Source: Cryptomeria japonica
Lineage: Eukaryota; Streptophyta; Pinopsida; Cupressales; Cupressaceae
Direction: 5' to 3'
Assembly (NCBI RefSeq): GCF_030272615.1
Contig: NC_081412.1
Location: 477,933,657-477,997,656 of the forward strand
DNA: 64,000 bases
Shown one piece after another: positions 45,165 through 56,463 of the stretch. The translations under genes were made by a program, and so were the position numbers. Position 1 is the stretch's first letter, and the number at the start of each line of letters is the position of its first letter. Under the pieces are notes generated by a model. The model saw nothing but the letters and a program-made list of their open reading frames with translations, made no database searches and was not told where the DNA came from.

Positions 45165-45420
45165 CTTGAAGACATAAACGTGCTTGCATCCTTCCTAAAT
45201 GCGTCTGCTCTGCACAGATGTGCCTGACACACACAGATGTGCCTCTGTTATACACAAACGTGTCTGCCCTGCATAAACATGCATGCATTTCACAGACATG
45301 CTCGCATTGAACACAAACGCTACTGAAACCATAGACTCGGTTGCACACGACATAGACGTGCCTAGCCTACCCAGACGCGCTTGGCACCAACGCAAACGTG
45401 CCTTAGCATTTTTCGCTCCG
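45165..45420. repeat. Short degenerate repeat of ACAAACGTGCCT type
   Basis: About ten modules such as CAGATGTGCCT, CAAACGTGTCTG, AGACATGCTCG and AGACGCGCTTGG are spaced about 20-25 bp apart. This is the third repeat family between the PMD start and the 3' LTR. 45421-45919 has no feature I recognise besides the approach to the polypurine tract. Confidence 0.65.
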
Positions 45421-45917
45421 CTTGACATTTTTTTTTGACATACCTAAAGCACATTTATTACACTACCTAGCATGCATTTATGACAACAATTAATGCAACA
45501 AGGTACAAGGAGGTTTTGTGGTACTCACCGGCTCTCCTGCATCTACTGGCCTTTGATATTAGTGAACGCAATCGAATCTGTGCACCAATGCTATCGATGT
45601 TCACTGCTCTCTGCTCTCTTTACACTCTAATCTCTTAGGTGTGTGGATGACAATGAGGATGTTTTCCCTCGTAGTCTATCTTATAGACTACCCTAGCCCT
45701 AGTCTCTAGAGTCAGTCTTCTTTATCCCATAACTCTGTCACTCTATCTTATCTTGTCAGACCTTTCTAGCCTTTCTTTCTTATCGAGAGATTGTCTGTGA
45801 TCTTTTCAGACATTTTCATCCAATCTCTCGAGGGGGCATACCATTCCCATCTTGGGGCAACTTTGTATCAGTTCATCTTATCTTCTTTGAAACAACGCGA
45901 CAAGCTGCATTGTCTCA

Positions 45918-45930
45918 CAGAGGGGCAAAA
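45918..45930 (+). other. Polypurine tract of element A
   Basis: CAGAGGGGCAAAA lies directly before the 3' LTR start TGTAGACACC at 45931, as required for plus-strand priming. It fixes the orientation of A as plus. Confidence 0.88.
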
Positions 45931-46693
45931 TGTAGACACCTAAAATTGTCCTATCTAATTAAATAAATATATTTATTTATTTAATTATTTAAGCCTAATT
46001 CTTCTATTAATTGAATAAACCTTTATTTATTTAATTCATTCATTTATCCTCTTCTAGCCTTATTTCTCATTTAAATAAATACAATTATTTATTTAAATAA
46101 TCATTTTCCCAAATTAAATAAATATTTCATTTATTTAATTGATCCCACTTCTTCTATTAATTAAATAAATATTTATTTATTTAATTAATTCATTAACCTT
46201 TTCCACCTATGACACATGTCATTCATCTCTTAATTCCTACACTACCTACCCTCTCATTATTTTCTTATTTTCTTTACCTACCCTCTAGTCCTAGCCAACC
46301 ATTTATCTTTTACACCTCTTAATCTTATCCCTCCATTTCTTATAGTGTCTTCTATTAAGGAGATGCTTCCTTCATTATCAACCCCCAACTACGCTTTCGA
46401 ACTTTCATATGCGATCAAGCCTACTTACAACCATATTTTTGTTCTTTGCTGAGCTCTTGTGCACACATAAAATCTGAGAGCAAATATATCAAGCAAGATC
46501 AATGGAGATAGGAAGAATGAAGATTCAAACCCTATTGGACATGTGATGGTATAATCTTTGTGATTTTGTAGATTTGCATTGTCTTAGGTAATCTTCATAT
46601 GTTATGGAAGATCTTTGTTGTTGTTAGGCTAGGGTTTCGTGGTTGAATCTATTTTAGTCTTTCAATATTGTTATTCCATTTTCACCATATACA
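45931..46693 (+). mobile_element. 3' LTR of element A
   Basis: 763 bp from TGTAGACACC to CCATATACA. It matches the 5' copy closely. The TATA box is altered: TCTATTAAGG near 46351 replaces TCTATATAAGG. Confidence 0.93.
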
Positions 46694-46698
46694 CATTC

Positions 46699-47142
46699 AA
46701 TCAACATTTTTCCCTATAAAAGGAGCCCTCACTCTCCAACAAAGGGGGAAGCATTAGAGTATTGTTACTATATAGGTATTACCATAGACATTTAGAGCTT
46801 TCTCATAAGCATAATATTTGCATTTGCATAGCATTTGTTTTTAATCTTCAATCATCTTGAATCTCCATATGGCATCCATGGCTAGTGCTAAAAGCTGAGA
46901 GCTTCACTTATTTGGGACTTGGAGATGAGAGAGACAAAGGAGGAGTATCACAAGGTTACAATGGATTAATCTTAGGAAGGTTTTTTTTCTCTCTTACTAT
47001 TTAAGCTTCTTACATGTTTCTTTGAATCTCTTTTGGTATGCTTTGGATGGTTTTAGTTCTTTGTTTTGGTTTCATATTTGAACTAATATACTAACATTGA
47101 GTTTTTGCCTTTTGACTCTTGAAGCCATTTCCCACAGCATCA
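46699..47142 (+). mobile_element. 5' LTR of gypsy element B, right part
   Basis: Continues the LTR interrupted at 32634. It carries a clear TATA box CTATAAAAGG at 46714-46723. The end is placed near 47142 because TTTGGTGAACCCGATGTG, a PBS-like sequence, begins at 47143. Confidence 0.7.
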
Positions 47143-49300
47143 TTTGGTGAACCCGATGTGAATCAAACACTAAGAAATTAAAAAAAAATCACTAATTGTT
47201 TTGAACTTGTAGATTTTCACGCACAGGAAGCGCTTTAGCATTTTTGATGCCCGATTCAACATCTTCGTTCCATTATTTGTGCCTGGAGTTTATCTACAGA
47301 TTAGCGCTTTTTGTTTAAATTTTGGTGCTTTCATTGTTTATTATAGCACTTTTATAGTGAACTAGCACTATTGTTGTTTGTTGGAGCACTTTTGTTATAA
47401 TCTTGTGCTTTTGTTGTAGTTTTAGCGCCTTTGTCACTCTGTTAGCGCTTTTGTTTTTCAACAGAGTAGCACTATTGTCTCTGGCAGAGAGCTTAAAATT
47501 GTAACAAACATGAAGTTTTAGGTTTGTAAAGCCCACCATATGAATTAACTTGTGAGAGTTTTTTTTTTGCATGTCTAACAATTGTTACAAGTTCTAAGGA
47601 GTTAGAGTAGATTTTGATTAAAACAAAAAATTATAAAGGAATTTAAAAAAAGAAGAACTCATCTTTCCTTTTCTTGCAAAGGCTTAAAAATGAACCTTAT
47701 GATTTCTTTTGATATTTAAAATGGACCTCATGATTTCTTTTGGTGCTTAAAACAACACTCAATTTTTCTTGCTTGCATAAAGTAAAAAGAACAACAAACT
47801 CAAATCTTTTTTTTTATGCAAGTTAGGATCACATTTCTTTGGGCTCTAAAAGAACAACAGAAACTTTCCAATTTTGGCAAAAGGGTTAAAATTGAACATC
47901 ACTTTCCTTTGGTCTCATTAAAATGAACCTCACTTTTTATTTGGAAGCTTAAAAAGAACCTTCACTTTACTATTTTAAATATTTCAAAATTGAAGATCGT
48001 TGTTGTTCATTTTGGCAAATTTACTTTGGTTGACTAGGATTTCATTTGTTCAAAGTTTTTTCTATCACACACATATTGCTATCTTGGGTTAAAAAGAACC
48101 ACATGTCTTTTGGAGCAACATCTCCAAGGTAGATTTTAGAAAATAATTGAGATATTGGATAAAAAGAAAGTGTGTATTCTGTGTTTCGAAGGTGTTATGT
48201 ATATGCTCTTCCCTTAATTGGGTGATCAAAAAACCAAACACACCATTTTCAAAGCTTTCTCTCAATTTAGCATTAAGATAAATCCTTTAGTAGGCCTATC
48301 CTCTCGAGGTGCCTATAAGGCCAGTGTGAGGGCAACGACCTAAGTGGGGAATGAATTCTAGCCAAGTATTCCAACCCACTATAATCAAATGTGGAGGCTA
48401 ATGAAAATCCCCTCCCTCCAATAGTTTTTCTCAGCGATTAGGATTCCCCTAGTATCCTTGAGACACATAAAGTCTTTGTTCTAAAGGTTGGGAAGCCTCC
48501 TGAAGGAGTTTATCACTGAAGACCGAACGAAAGTCTGATTATGAACTTTAGAAGTAGAAACCTTCACCGAGTCAGTTAGCCAAACATTTGTAATATCAAT
48601 GTAGTGCAAGGGTGAGGAAGAATCTGCCCCCAAGACACTCACCATAAATCTGTCAAGAAAAATATCCAATTGAGGAGAAATTCTCTTTGGTTCACATTCT
48701 AGACAAAGGCAAAAAAACTGGTGCACCTTAGTGTGTGACGAGGTTGTTTGAGCTGACGGAGTATCAAGTGTGGGCTATTGATATTAGGATTGACCTTTTT
48801 GACAATAGTGGAATCTATGTGATTTATCTTTTTGTTTTAACAAACCTGTGAAAACAAAGGAGGATTTGAAAATATCCTTACACAAATTTGAAAAGATCCT
48901 AAACATACATCAACAATTAGCAAGAGAAAAGACATGTTTCTATGTGCTTGTGTGCTTGTCATGTCCTCTTGTCAAAGAAATCATCCACCATTTGAAACAA
49001 GTTACATCCCAAAAACAAAATTCTTGAAAAAGCCATCAATGTTTCGTGTTTGAAAATCTCTCAAATACGCCAAGAAGTCAATCTATCGAAAAACCCAAAA
49101 GAAGCAAAGTGAAAATAAAATCCAAAAGAGAATAAGTTTCTTGTACCAAAACCGTAAGTTGTTGTTAAAACATTGCACCTTCATCAATCAATATCACAAT
49201 TTTACCGACGTTGAATTAGAACCACTTGCATCCAGGGCTTTCTTTCAAAGAAGAGCTTTTTCATATCCTCACAATCACAATCAACGCATTCATCCATCAT
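47143..49300 (+). other. 5' untranslated region of element B
   Basis: Contains a presumed PBS (TGGTGAACCCGATGTG, from 47145), a minisatellite of the AGCGCTTTTGTT type at about 47294-47475 (about nine degenerate units), and AAATGAACCTCA(T/C)...TTTCTTTTGG repeats at about 47690-47960. No gene is supported. The leader block near 48325-48400 has a counterpart in element A. Minus-strand frames at 47315-47581 and 48481-48726 show no domain. Confidence 0.6.
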
Positions 49301-49940
49301 ACATTCCACAACCTGCAATCACCTATTAGATATTTAAGGTTCACATCTTCCATATTCCATTTTCCAAACATTCTTCATAAATCATTCATTTTCCTTAAAT
49401 CATTTAAAATTCACATTTCTCATTCACAAAACCTTCCATATTTCATCTTCTATATCTTTATCATTTTTACACATATCATCCACATCTCATCATTTCCATA
49501 AATTATTTTCCAAATTATCAAATTCCTCTAAATTAAAATTCATCCCAAAACTCCCTAATCATTTCCAAAACCATACTTCAAATCCATACATCTTACATAT
49601 TTCATTTTCCAAACATTCTTCATAAATCATTTTGAAAACATATATCATTTCCAATTCACACATTCTCCAAATTTTATTTTCCTCTTATCTTTTCCATAAA
49701 CCATTTTCTAAAGCTTTCACATTCAAAGTCACATTCCAATTCACACTTCAAACATTCACATCTCTTTCAAAAATCATTTATTTTCCAATTCACACTTCAA
49801 CATTCACATATCTTTTATAAATCATTTATTTTCCATAAATATCTTCCATAATCACACTTCAACATTCACCATCTTTCATAAATCATTCATCTTCCATACA
49901 TACGTTTCATATTTCCTCTTCTTCAAATTCAAACGCTCAT
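49300..49940. repeat. Degenerate TTCATAAATCATTTTCCA repeat
   Basis: About 640 bp are made of loosely repeated CATAAATCATT(C/T)ATTTTCC and AATTCACACTTC(A)AACATTCACAT modules. It lies upstream of gag in element B. Open frames through it are low-complexity Phe/His/Ser-rich translations. 49941-50359 is unremarkable. Confidence 0.7.
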
Positions 49941-50359
49941 TCCAAACACATCACAAAACCATTCCACTCTCAACACACCAAGGTTTTTGTCCTTAGTTCT
50001 TTTAGGATATTGCTAATCACAACAAAAAATATTTTCTAGTGTGTCTCTAGATCTAGGATCAATCATCCTAAGAGGCATTACTAAGCATCTAGATAGGTTA
50101 AAACAAACTTTTGAGTGCATCATCTCATAGCTAGGTAGCTTGTGCTTTGTAAAACACAAAACTTTGTTACACCTCATCTCACAATTATTTGAAACCAAGC
50201 AAGCAATCTCAAAAATAACTTTGTTGATATCCAACCTTTGGTAAAAGGACATCATTCATCCATACACATTTCAACTCATCTTCGTCATCATAAAATATTG
50301 GAACTATCAAAGAAGATCAAACACCCACCTTTTAACTTTCACGAATGCACACTACAAAC

Positions 50360-50704
50360 ATGGCAAGAACTAGATCTCAAAGTCAGAGGCAAAAAAAAAC
50401 AAGAGAAGAAGAAGAAGAGGCCGTTAATCTCTTTTCTAGAAGAGGATACCCAGATACCCCTACACAAGCATAAATAGAAGACACACTTAGCAACCCCAAA
50501 TTTAACAGACTTTTTGAAGAAATTCTCAAGGGAAGTGTTGATGCCCATTTTCTAAAACTTTCTCAAGACATGGCCAAACTTCTCGTTGACTTTGACATAT
50601 CACAACTCAAGGATATACTAGAACAAGCCCAACGCAGCCATCGACAAGAAAAAAATCAAGGTGACAGGGGGGAAAGGAATACACATAACTATGACGATAA
50701 CTCT
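50360..50704 (+). pseudogene. Element B gag, N-terminal part
   Basis: The ATG at 50360 starts MARTRSQSQRQKKTREEE. After a TAA at 50471 the same frame continues with NPKFNRLFEEILKG and FDISQLKDILEQAQ, matching element A's gag order (DPHFNRLVEEIM, FDMSQIIEH). It is cut by a solo LTR at 50705. Confidence 0.82.
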
Positions 50705-51479
50705 TGTAGACACCTAAAATTGTCCTCTTTAATTAAATAAATATTTTTATTTACTTAATTATTTAAGTCTAAGTCTTCTATTAATTAAATAAATCTTTAT
50801 TTATTTAATTCATTTATCCTCTTCTAAGTCTTTCTTCATTTAAATAAATACTTTTATTTATTTAAATTGTCTTTTTCCTAAATTATACAAATATTTTATT
50901 TATTTAATTGATCCCACTTCCACTATTAATTACATAAATATTTATTTATTTAATTAATTCATTAACCTTTTCTACCCATGATACATGTCATTCATCTCTT
51001 AATTCTTCTCTTACCTGCCCCCTTTATCATTTAATTATTTCTTCTACCTACCCTTTAATCCTAGCCGACCATTTATCTTTACACCTCTTAATCTCATCCC
51101 TCCATTTTCTAAAGTGTCTTATATATAAGAGGATACTCTCCTTCATTATCAACCCTAATGAGCATACTATTGTTACAATCAAGCCTTCTTGCAATCCATC
51201 TATCAACCACATTTTCGTTCTTTGTTGAGCTCTTGTGCACACATAAAATCTGAGAGCAAATATATCAAACAAGATCAATGGAGATAGGAAGAGATGAAGA
51301 TTGAAACCCTACTAGACATGTGAATGGTATATTTGGTTATTTGGTTTATTTGCATTGTCTTAGGTATCTTCATTTGTGCATGGTGGATTGCTTTCATTGT
51401 TAGGCTAGGGTTTTGTGGTTGGATCCTTGTTAGTCTTTCAATATTGTTAATTTTCACTATCCACTTTTCATTATATACA
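50705..51479 (+). mobile_element. Solo LTR of the element A family, 775 bp
   Basis: Runs from TGTAGACACCTAAAATTG to TTATATACA, with the same blocks as the LTRs of A, including GAGCTCTTGTGCACACATAAAATCTGAGAGC in order (read as short matches) and TATATATAAG near 51118. Flanks are ACTCT (50700-50704) and ACTAT (51480-51484), a 5-bp duplication with one mismatch. It splits B's gag. Confidence 0.87.
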
Positions 51480-51519
51480 ACTATCAACACAACAACATCC
51501 CCCCTCATCTTACATAAAT

Positions 51520-52924
51520 GGATATGTTGAGACAATAGATGCAAGAGCTCGCCCAACAAGTGCACTCAAGAAGGTCACAAAAGCAATATTCTCTCGAAGA
51601 TATCTGTCCATATCCATTTGATAGGAATATATACATGCCTCCTTTCCCACACACCTTTGCAACCCCAAAGTTTGATAAATACAAAGGAAGGGGCGACCCT
51701 AGAGATCATGTGTGAGATTTTTTCTCCACCTACTTAGAGGTTGCATATGAGGACACATATTTAATGCGCCTTTTTCCCCAAAGTTTGGGAGGCTCAGACA
51801 TGCAATGGTTCTCACACCTACCCGGTGGGATCAGGACCTTTGAGGACCTAGTACAAAAATTTATCACTCATCATGCACATCACATAAAAAGGGATGTCTC
51901 CATGACTTATCTATGCCATACAAAACAAAAATATGGTGAGTTATTCTCAATATTCTTACAAAGATGGAGACACCTTTCTAGTAGACGGTCCTTTCCCATT
52001 CCCGAAGAACAATTAGTTAAAATCATTATTTCAAAGTTAAATGAGGAAATAGAATTCTAATTAGACATAAAATGTTTAGACAATTTCAAGACGTCATAGC
52101 TCAAGGACTTAAAATCGAGAAAGCACTTATCAAAAAGGGACTTGTCAAAATATATAACGACAACAAGGAAGGTCCAACACTGGCCTACAATAGTAACAAA
52201 CCAAAGTTTTGGGCCAAGAACAAGAACATTGTTAATGATGGTGTTGTGGACACACGAACTGTAAAAATCGCCCAACCCATAGTCAAAATTGCAGGGCAAG
52301 CAAATAATCGCAAAAAACCTCACTACCAATCAAGATAATCCCCAAAACACACAAGAAAATCAAACTTCAAATACACAGCAAGAGGAAACTAAAAATAGGT
52401 ACCCGACCTACAAACCTAATTGCACCTACACACCCTTGGGAGAACCTCTTGAAAAGATTTTACAACAGCTCATATCTTCTAATATTATCACATTACCTAA
52501 AACATCACACTATGAACCACAAGTCAAACCTTCATTGTTGAGAGATAATGAGTATTGTGAGTTTTAGAAGGGAAAAGGAAATAAAACAAACAACTACCAT
52601 CGATTAAAGGATATTATTCAAGACCTCGTTGATCGAGGTGAGATAGAAGTGGATGGTCACAATGCAAAAACTTCCAATACATATCATACCATGTTCAAGA
52701 ATCCACTCCCATCATATTAGAAAGGAGGTCCATCCCATCAAGGTAAGAATCAAGATAACACGACAAACTATACCCGTGCACCATATACTTATACTGTCAA
52801 TAACCTGTATGATGCCAATGAAAAAGTTTCAACCATTACAATCAAAGGTAAAGATCCCACATGCAACGTTGTTACTCACAATAGTAAGATTACTATACAA
52901 GAAACACCATCAAGAGCGTCATAC
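51520..52924 (+). pseudogene. Element B gag, C-terminal part
   Basis: Blocks ICPYPFDRNIYMPPFPHTF, KFDKYKGRGDPRDHV (then TGA), TYLMRLFPQSLGGSDMQWF, FSIFLQRWRHL and, in other frames, NYHRLKDIIQDLVDRGE match element A's gag in order. At least two frameshifts (near 52060 and 52300) and several stops are present. Confidence 0.85.
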
Positions 52925-53623
52925 GTGCCCAAACATTATAACCTTGTGGACCAATTAGATAAGACACCAACACTTATCTCCATACTAGAGCTTTTGCACT
53001 TATCACCCTCATATAAAACCATCTTAGACCAAACTCTCCAAGAAGCATCAGTTCCGCCCGACCTTAATACAGATCAATTTCAATCCATGGTGGGTAATCT
53101 CAAATCATCCCCAAGTCTCACTTTCACTGAAAATGATGATGTATCTTGTCAGCAACCGCATAATGCCCTTCTACACATTGACGGATTCATACACCAACAT
53201 ATAATCAAACGAGTCTTGATTGACAATGGAGAAGGCCTTAACATTTGCACCCTACAAATGATCACAACATTGGGATATTTAGAAGAAGCAGTAGATGCCA
53301 AAAAGAAGATCACCATTAAAGCCTATGATGCTGCAGAACTTTCCTCAAAAGGGTGCATCACTCTACCGGTACGGGTGGGACCTATGGTGAAAGATGTGGT
53401 TTGTCACTTCCTAGACTTACCTCTTTCATACAATCTCCTACTAGGTAGACCATGGATCCATGCCATGCAAGCAGTACCGTCCACCTACCATCAGTGTATA
53501 AAATTCCCACATCATGGTGTAGAAATTACTATCTTTGGTGATGCTAACCCATTTGCCTATTGTCACAATATAAGGCATCAACCATATATCACAGTGCCTA
53601 GCAATAGAGAAGCCACCGCATAA
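52925..53623 (+). pseudogene. Element B protease region
   Basis: Carries VLIDNGEGLNICTLQM, ITIKAYDAAELSSKGCITLP and YNLLLGRPWIHAM. The active-site region reads D-N-G-E-G instead of D-N-G-A-S. The upstream HYNLVDQLDKTPTLISILEL links it to gag. It ends in TAA at 53621 and is followed in frame by the next fragment. Confidence 0.85.
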
Positions 53624-53641
53624 TCATCATACGTCCACCCA

Positions 53642-54064
53642 ATGTCTCTTACCAGTACATCAATTCCTACACCCAAGCAAGAAAAATTGAAAATGAAAGT
53701 ACATGATGAAGGCCCCCGAGAGTATAATATTAGTCATCTTTTCTATTTTGGCCAACTACCCCTCTCACCTAGGACTCATGACAAACAACAAATGTCACTC
53801 AAGCCACTTGTTGCAGCCAACACTACTACATTTGATGGATTTTTCCTAGGAAGATCACAGGAACAGGAAACTATCGATGAAGATTTGGCAAGATGGATCT
53901 ACAAAGACCCTTCCAATGCAACTAGACAACAGGTCAGGATCCCTACAGAAAGGTATGGTAAATTTTTTACCTTAATGCAAAAGATTAGCTATGATGGCCA
54001 TAGTGCATTAGGATCTCACAAACAAGGTGTACAAGAGCCATTACAACCATTGTTACAACCATAG
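53642..54064 (+). pseudogene. Element B linker with G-patch-like motif
   Basis: In frame with the protease. It includes YFGQLPLSP, and near the end RYGKFFTLMQKISYDG then ALGSHKQGVQEPLQP, resembling the G-patch-like (ILKKMGYDG...LG...GI.EP) stretch between protease and RT in Tat/Ogre gypsy elements. This supports lineage placement. Confidence 0.7.
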
Positions 54065-54253
54065 GATACAACTAGACTCGGATTCCATCCTGGTTCAGGA
54101 GACTCTCCTGAGCTCCGGATTTTGAGCAAACAAAAGTAGACCACTTACAAATTCATCCCTTCTAGAAGAAGAACAATGTCTGTTGCAAATCAATCTACAA
54201 GATCTAAAAATCTAATTCACGCTAACACGTCTCACTCACCATATGAATAGACA

Positions 54254-55013
54254 TTGAACATGCAAAGGGATCCACAAAGGTCACTCACTTTCAAATTGCC
54301 ACTTCTGTCCATTTCATATACTCAAGCAACAAGGAACACCCCATCAGATACGACAGCTGTAATAGCTACTCGCAAACCTTTCAACCCTGACGACATCCCT
54401 ATAAGGTACAGTGACATAATTCTACCAAGTGATTGTGAGAATTATTCAAATGAATATGTATTGGATTCTATACATGACTCTGATGAGGACTCTTTAGACG
54501 ATAAAAGAGTTGACGAAGATCCATGGATCAAAAAAATTTGGGATCTAGCTAAGGAGAATACTTCAACGACAGATAGGTCACCTCCCGAGCCCGATTATGA
54601 AGAGGATAGTATTGACAATGGCCTTGGTTATTCCATACTTACCCTAACCGATGCATCCTATGAACTTAACTTGATCGATGAAGCTAAGCCAATTACTCAC
54701 CGTGAACTCATTGATTGGGACCAACAAGATCCTCCACACCTTGACACCTTCCAAAACAATGACACAATCATATACTTTCTTGAATTACGAGATGACATAC
54801 CAAGCGAGGATCACAAAGCTGGGTATGCTATTGAACTTAACAGTGCGACTTACTTTCCAAAGACCAAACCTTTCAGTTGCAAAAATATTACAATCAAAAC
54901 AGGATCCTCAAGTGAAAACCACACTGTGGCACTTGTGGAAACAAAAAGAGTAAAAGCAAAGGATGTATCTAATGGTGAAAAACTCTCTGAGGTGCCAAAG
55001 GATGGAAGGTTTG
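54254..55013 (+). pseudogene. Element B acidic region before RT, cut by element C
   Basis: An acidic Asp/Glu/Ser-rich frame (NEYVLDSIHDSDEDSLDD, EPDYEEDSID) with no enzymatic motif, as expected for the spacer before RT in Tat/Ogre-type elements. It is interrupted at 55013 by the LTR of copia element C, so the pol domains of B are not in the window. Confidence 0.7.
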
Positions 55014-56085
55014 TGTTATGTCTCGGAGACAACTGAGAGGGGGGGGGGGGGGTGAATCAGTTGTCAAATAAATTTAAACCAAAAACAAATTATCCAAACC
55101 AAATGCTTAATACCGGTAAACCAAACTTTATGTTGATAGATAGTTTATCAGTTAATTGCAGTACTGGTAAAGATTAATGCATGAAACAGAAAGACAATAA
55201 CATCCACAACACATAACACCAATATTTGTACGTGGAAACCTCGTAAGGGGAAAACAATGGTGGGAAACCTTACCCACAATCAGATGATACTAGTGCAGAT
55301 AGTATGTGTATACAAATGGAGTCTGCACATGCAGAAAGGCCAAGCGCCTAGAGCTCACTGCTCAAACACAAATAGGAGTCACACTGACTACAATTGGATG
55401 TTAAATCCAATAATGATGTACTGCTCAAAATAGCATCTTCATATGTTGGATTCAGTACTAGTTTAGTTCTGATTGCCTTCAGAAAAACCTTCCTTCAACC
55501 TTCAAATGATGTCTGTGTGTATATCTCTGCTTATTCTTGCATATACCTTCTTACAATTCCTTTCTTCAATCGCATATCGATCTTACAAATAAGATCTTAC
55601 ATATATACCATAACCTAAAACCAACTTTAGTAGGTCGGCTCTAAAAGATATTACAATAAAAACAATTTATAAGTAAATCAATAATCGATGCAATAACCGA
55701 TACAACATGTTGGCTTAATGCATTTGCAACAATAATAAATCATCTCCAAAGTGTGTCGTGCTGATCTGGAATAGATAAGCCTGTCGGTGCTTATTCTAGA
55801 CTTATTTGTCGGTAACAGCAAATATGCAAACATGAATATACCAATGAACAAATCTCCAAGAAAAAGTGTCCAAACGATGTCTTCAACATAAACGAGTGTT
55901 TTCCATGTCATTCCAAGTGTCGGTGAACAATATATCTTGTCGGTGAACCAGATACCGATGATTGTGCATAAAGTCACTTGCTTGTCGGTGAACATTGCCA
56001 ATTCTCCAAAGTGCCAGAGTTGATAAGTGTTAATAGGTGTTGACATCAATGACAAAACCATATCAACATATCCAAAATACTAACA
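55014..56085 (-). mobile_element. 3' LTR of copia element C, 1,072 bp
   Basis: Reads TGTTATGTCTCGG to AATACTAACA on the plus strand. Its first approximately 300 bp match the partial LTR at 60589-60892. It contains a run of 14 G near 55039, and several TCGGTGAAC motifs between 55770 and 56000. On the minus strand it directly follows a polypurine tract (plus strand ATCTCCCCCTTTGGC at 56086-56100). Confidence 0.9.
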
Positions 56086-56100
56086 ATCTCCCCCTTTGGC
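56086..56100 (-). other. Polypurine tract of element C
   Basis: The minus strand reads GCCAAAGGGGGAGAT directly before the 3' LTR. Confidence 0.85.
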
Positions 56101-56463
56101 ATTGATGGCAACACAAGATGGAAAAACCATCAAAGTGCCAAAACAGAAATGCCAAATACCAAAAACCAACAATCTCCCAAAAGAGATTATAACCAGAAAT
56201 CAAAATTCAGATACACAGAGTAATCAATCTCTCCCAAAATAACAATCACTCCCCAAGTCTCTAAGTTTTCCTTGCGTTTTTCCATATCAATCTCTCCCCC
56301 TTTGACATCAAATTCCAAAGCTAATACAAAACCCAAGTTCAAATACAAAATACCAACCAATTCGGTATACCAACTACTCCCCCTGAGAAGTAGCTCTCCT
56401 CATCAAAGCTGAAGTAAAAGATTTCTCTATTAATTCTATCGGTTGATGATAAACATCAACTGT

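Larger units (their letters stand above)
32635..46693 (+). mobile_element. Gypsy-derived element A, 14.06 kb, carrying an antisense PMD gene
   Basis: LTRs of 748 and 763 bp (32635-33382 and 45931-46693) are highly similar. A perfect target duplication CATTC lies at 32630-32634 and 46694-46698, inside the 5' LTR of element B. The internal region contains three 304-bp repeats, a broken gag, a protease, the C-terminal tail of integrase, an antisense plant-mobile-domain gene, several tandem arrays and a polypurine tract. RT, RNase H and the integrase core are absent, so the element is non-autonomous. Gag and protease are closely related to those of element B. Confidence 0.93.

Noticed and set aside
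47315-47581. 88-codon minus-strand frame
   Set aside because: Overlaps the AGCGCTTTTGTT-type minisatellite of element B; low-complexity Lys/Asn-rich product.
49226-49501. 91-codon His/Phe-rich frame
   Set aside because: Derived from the TTCATAAATCATT repeat and lacks any motif.
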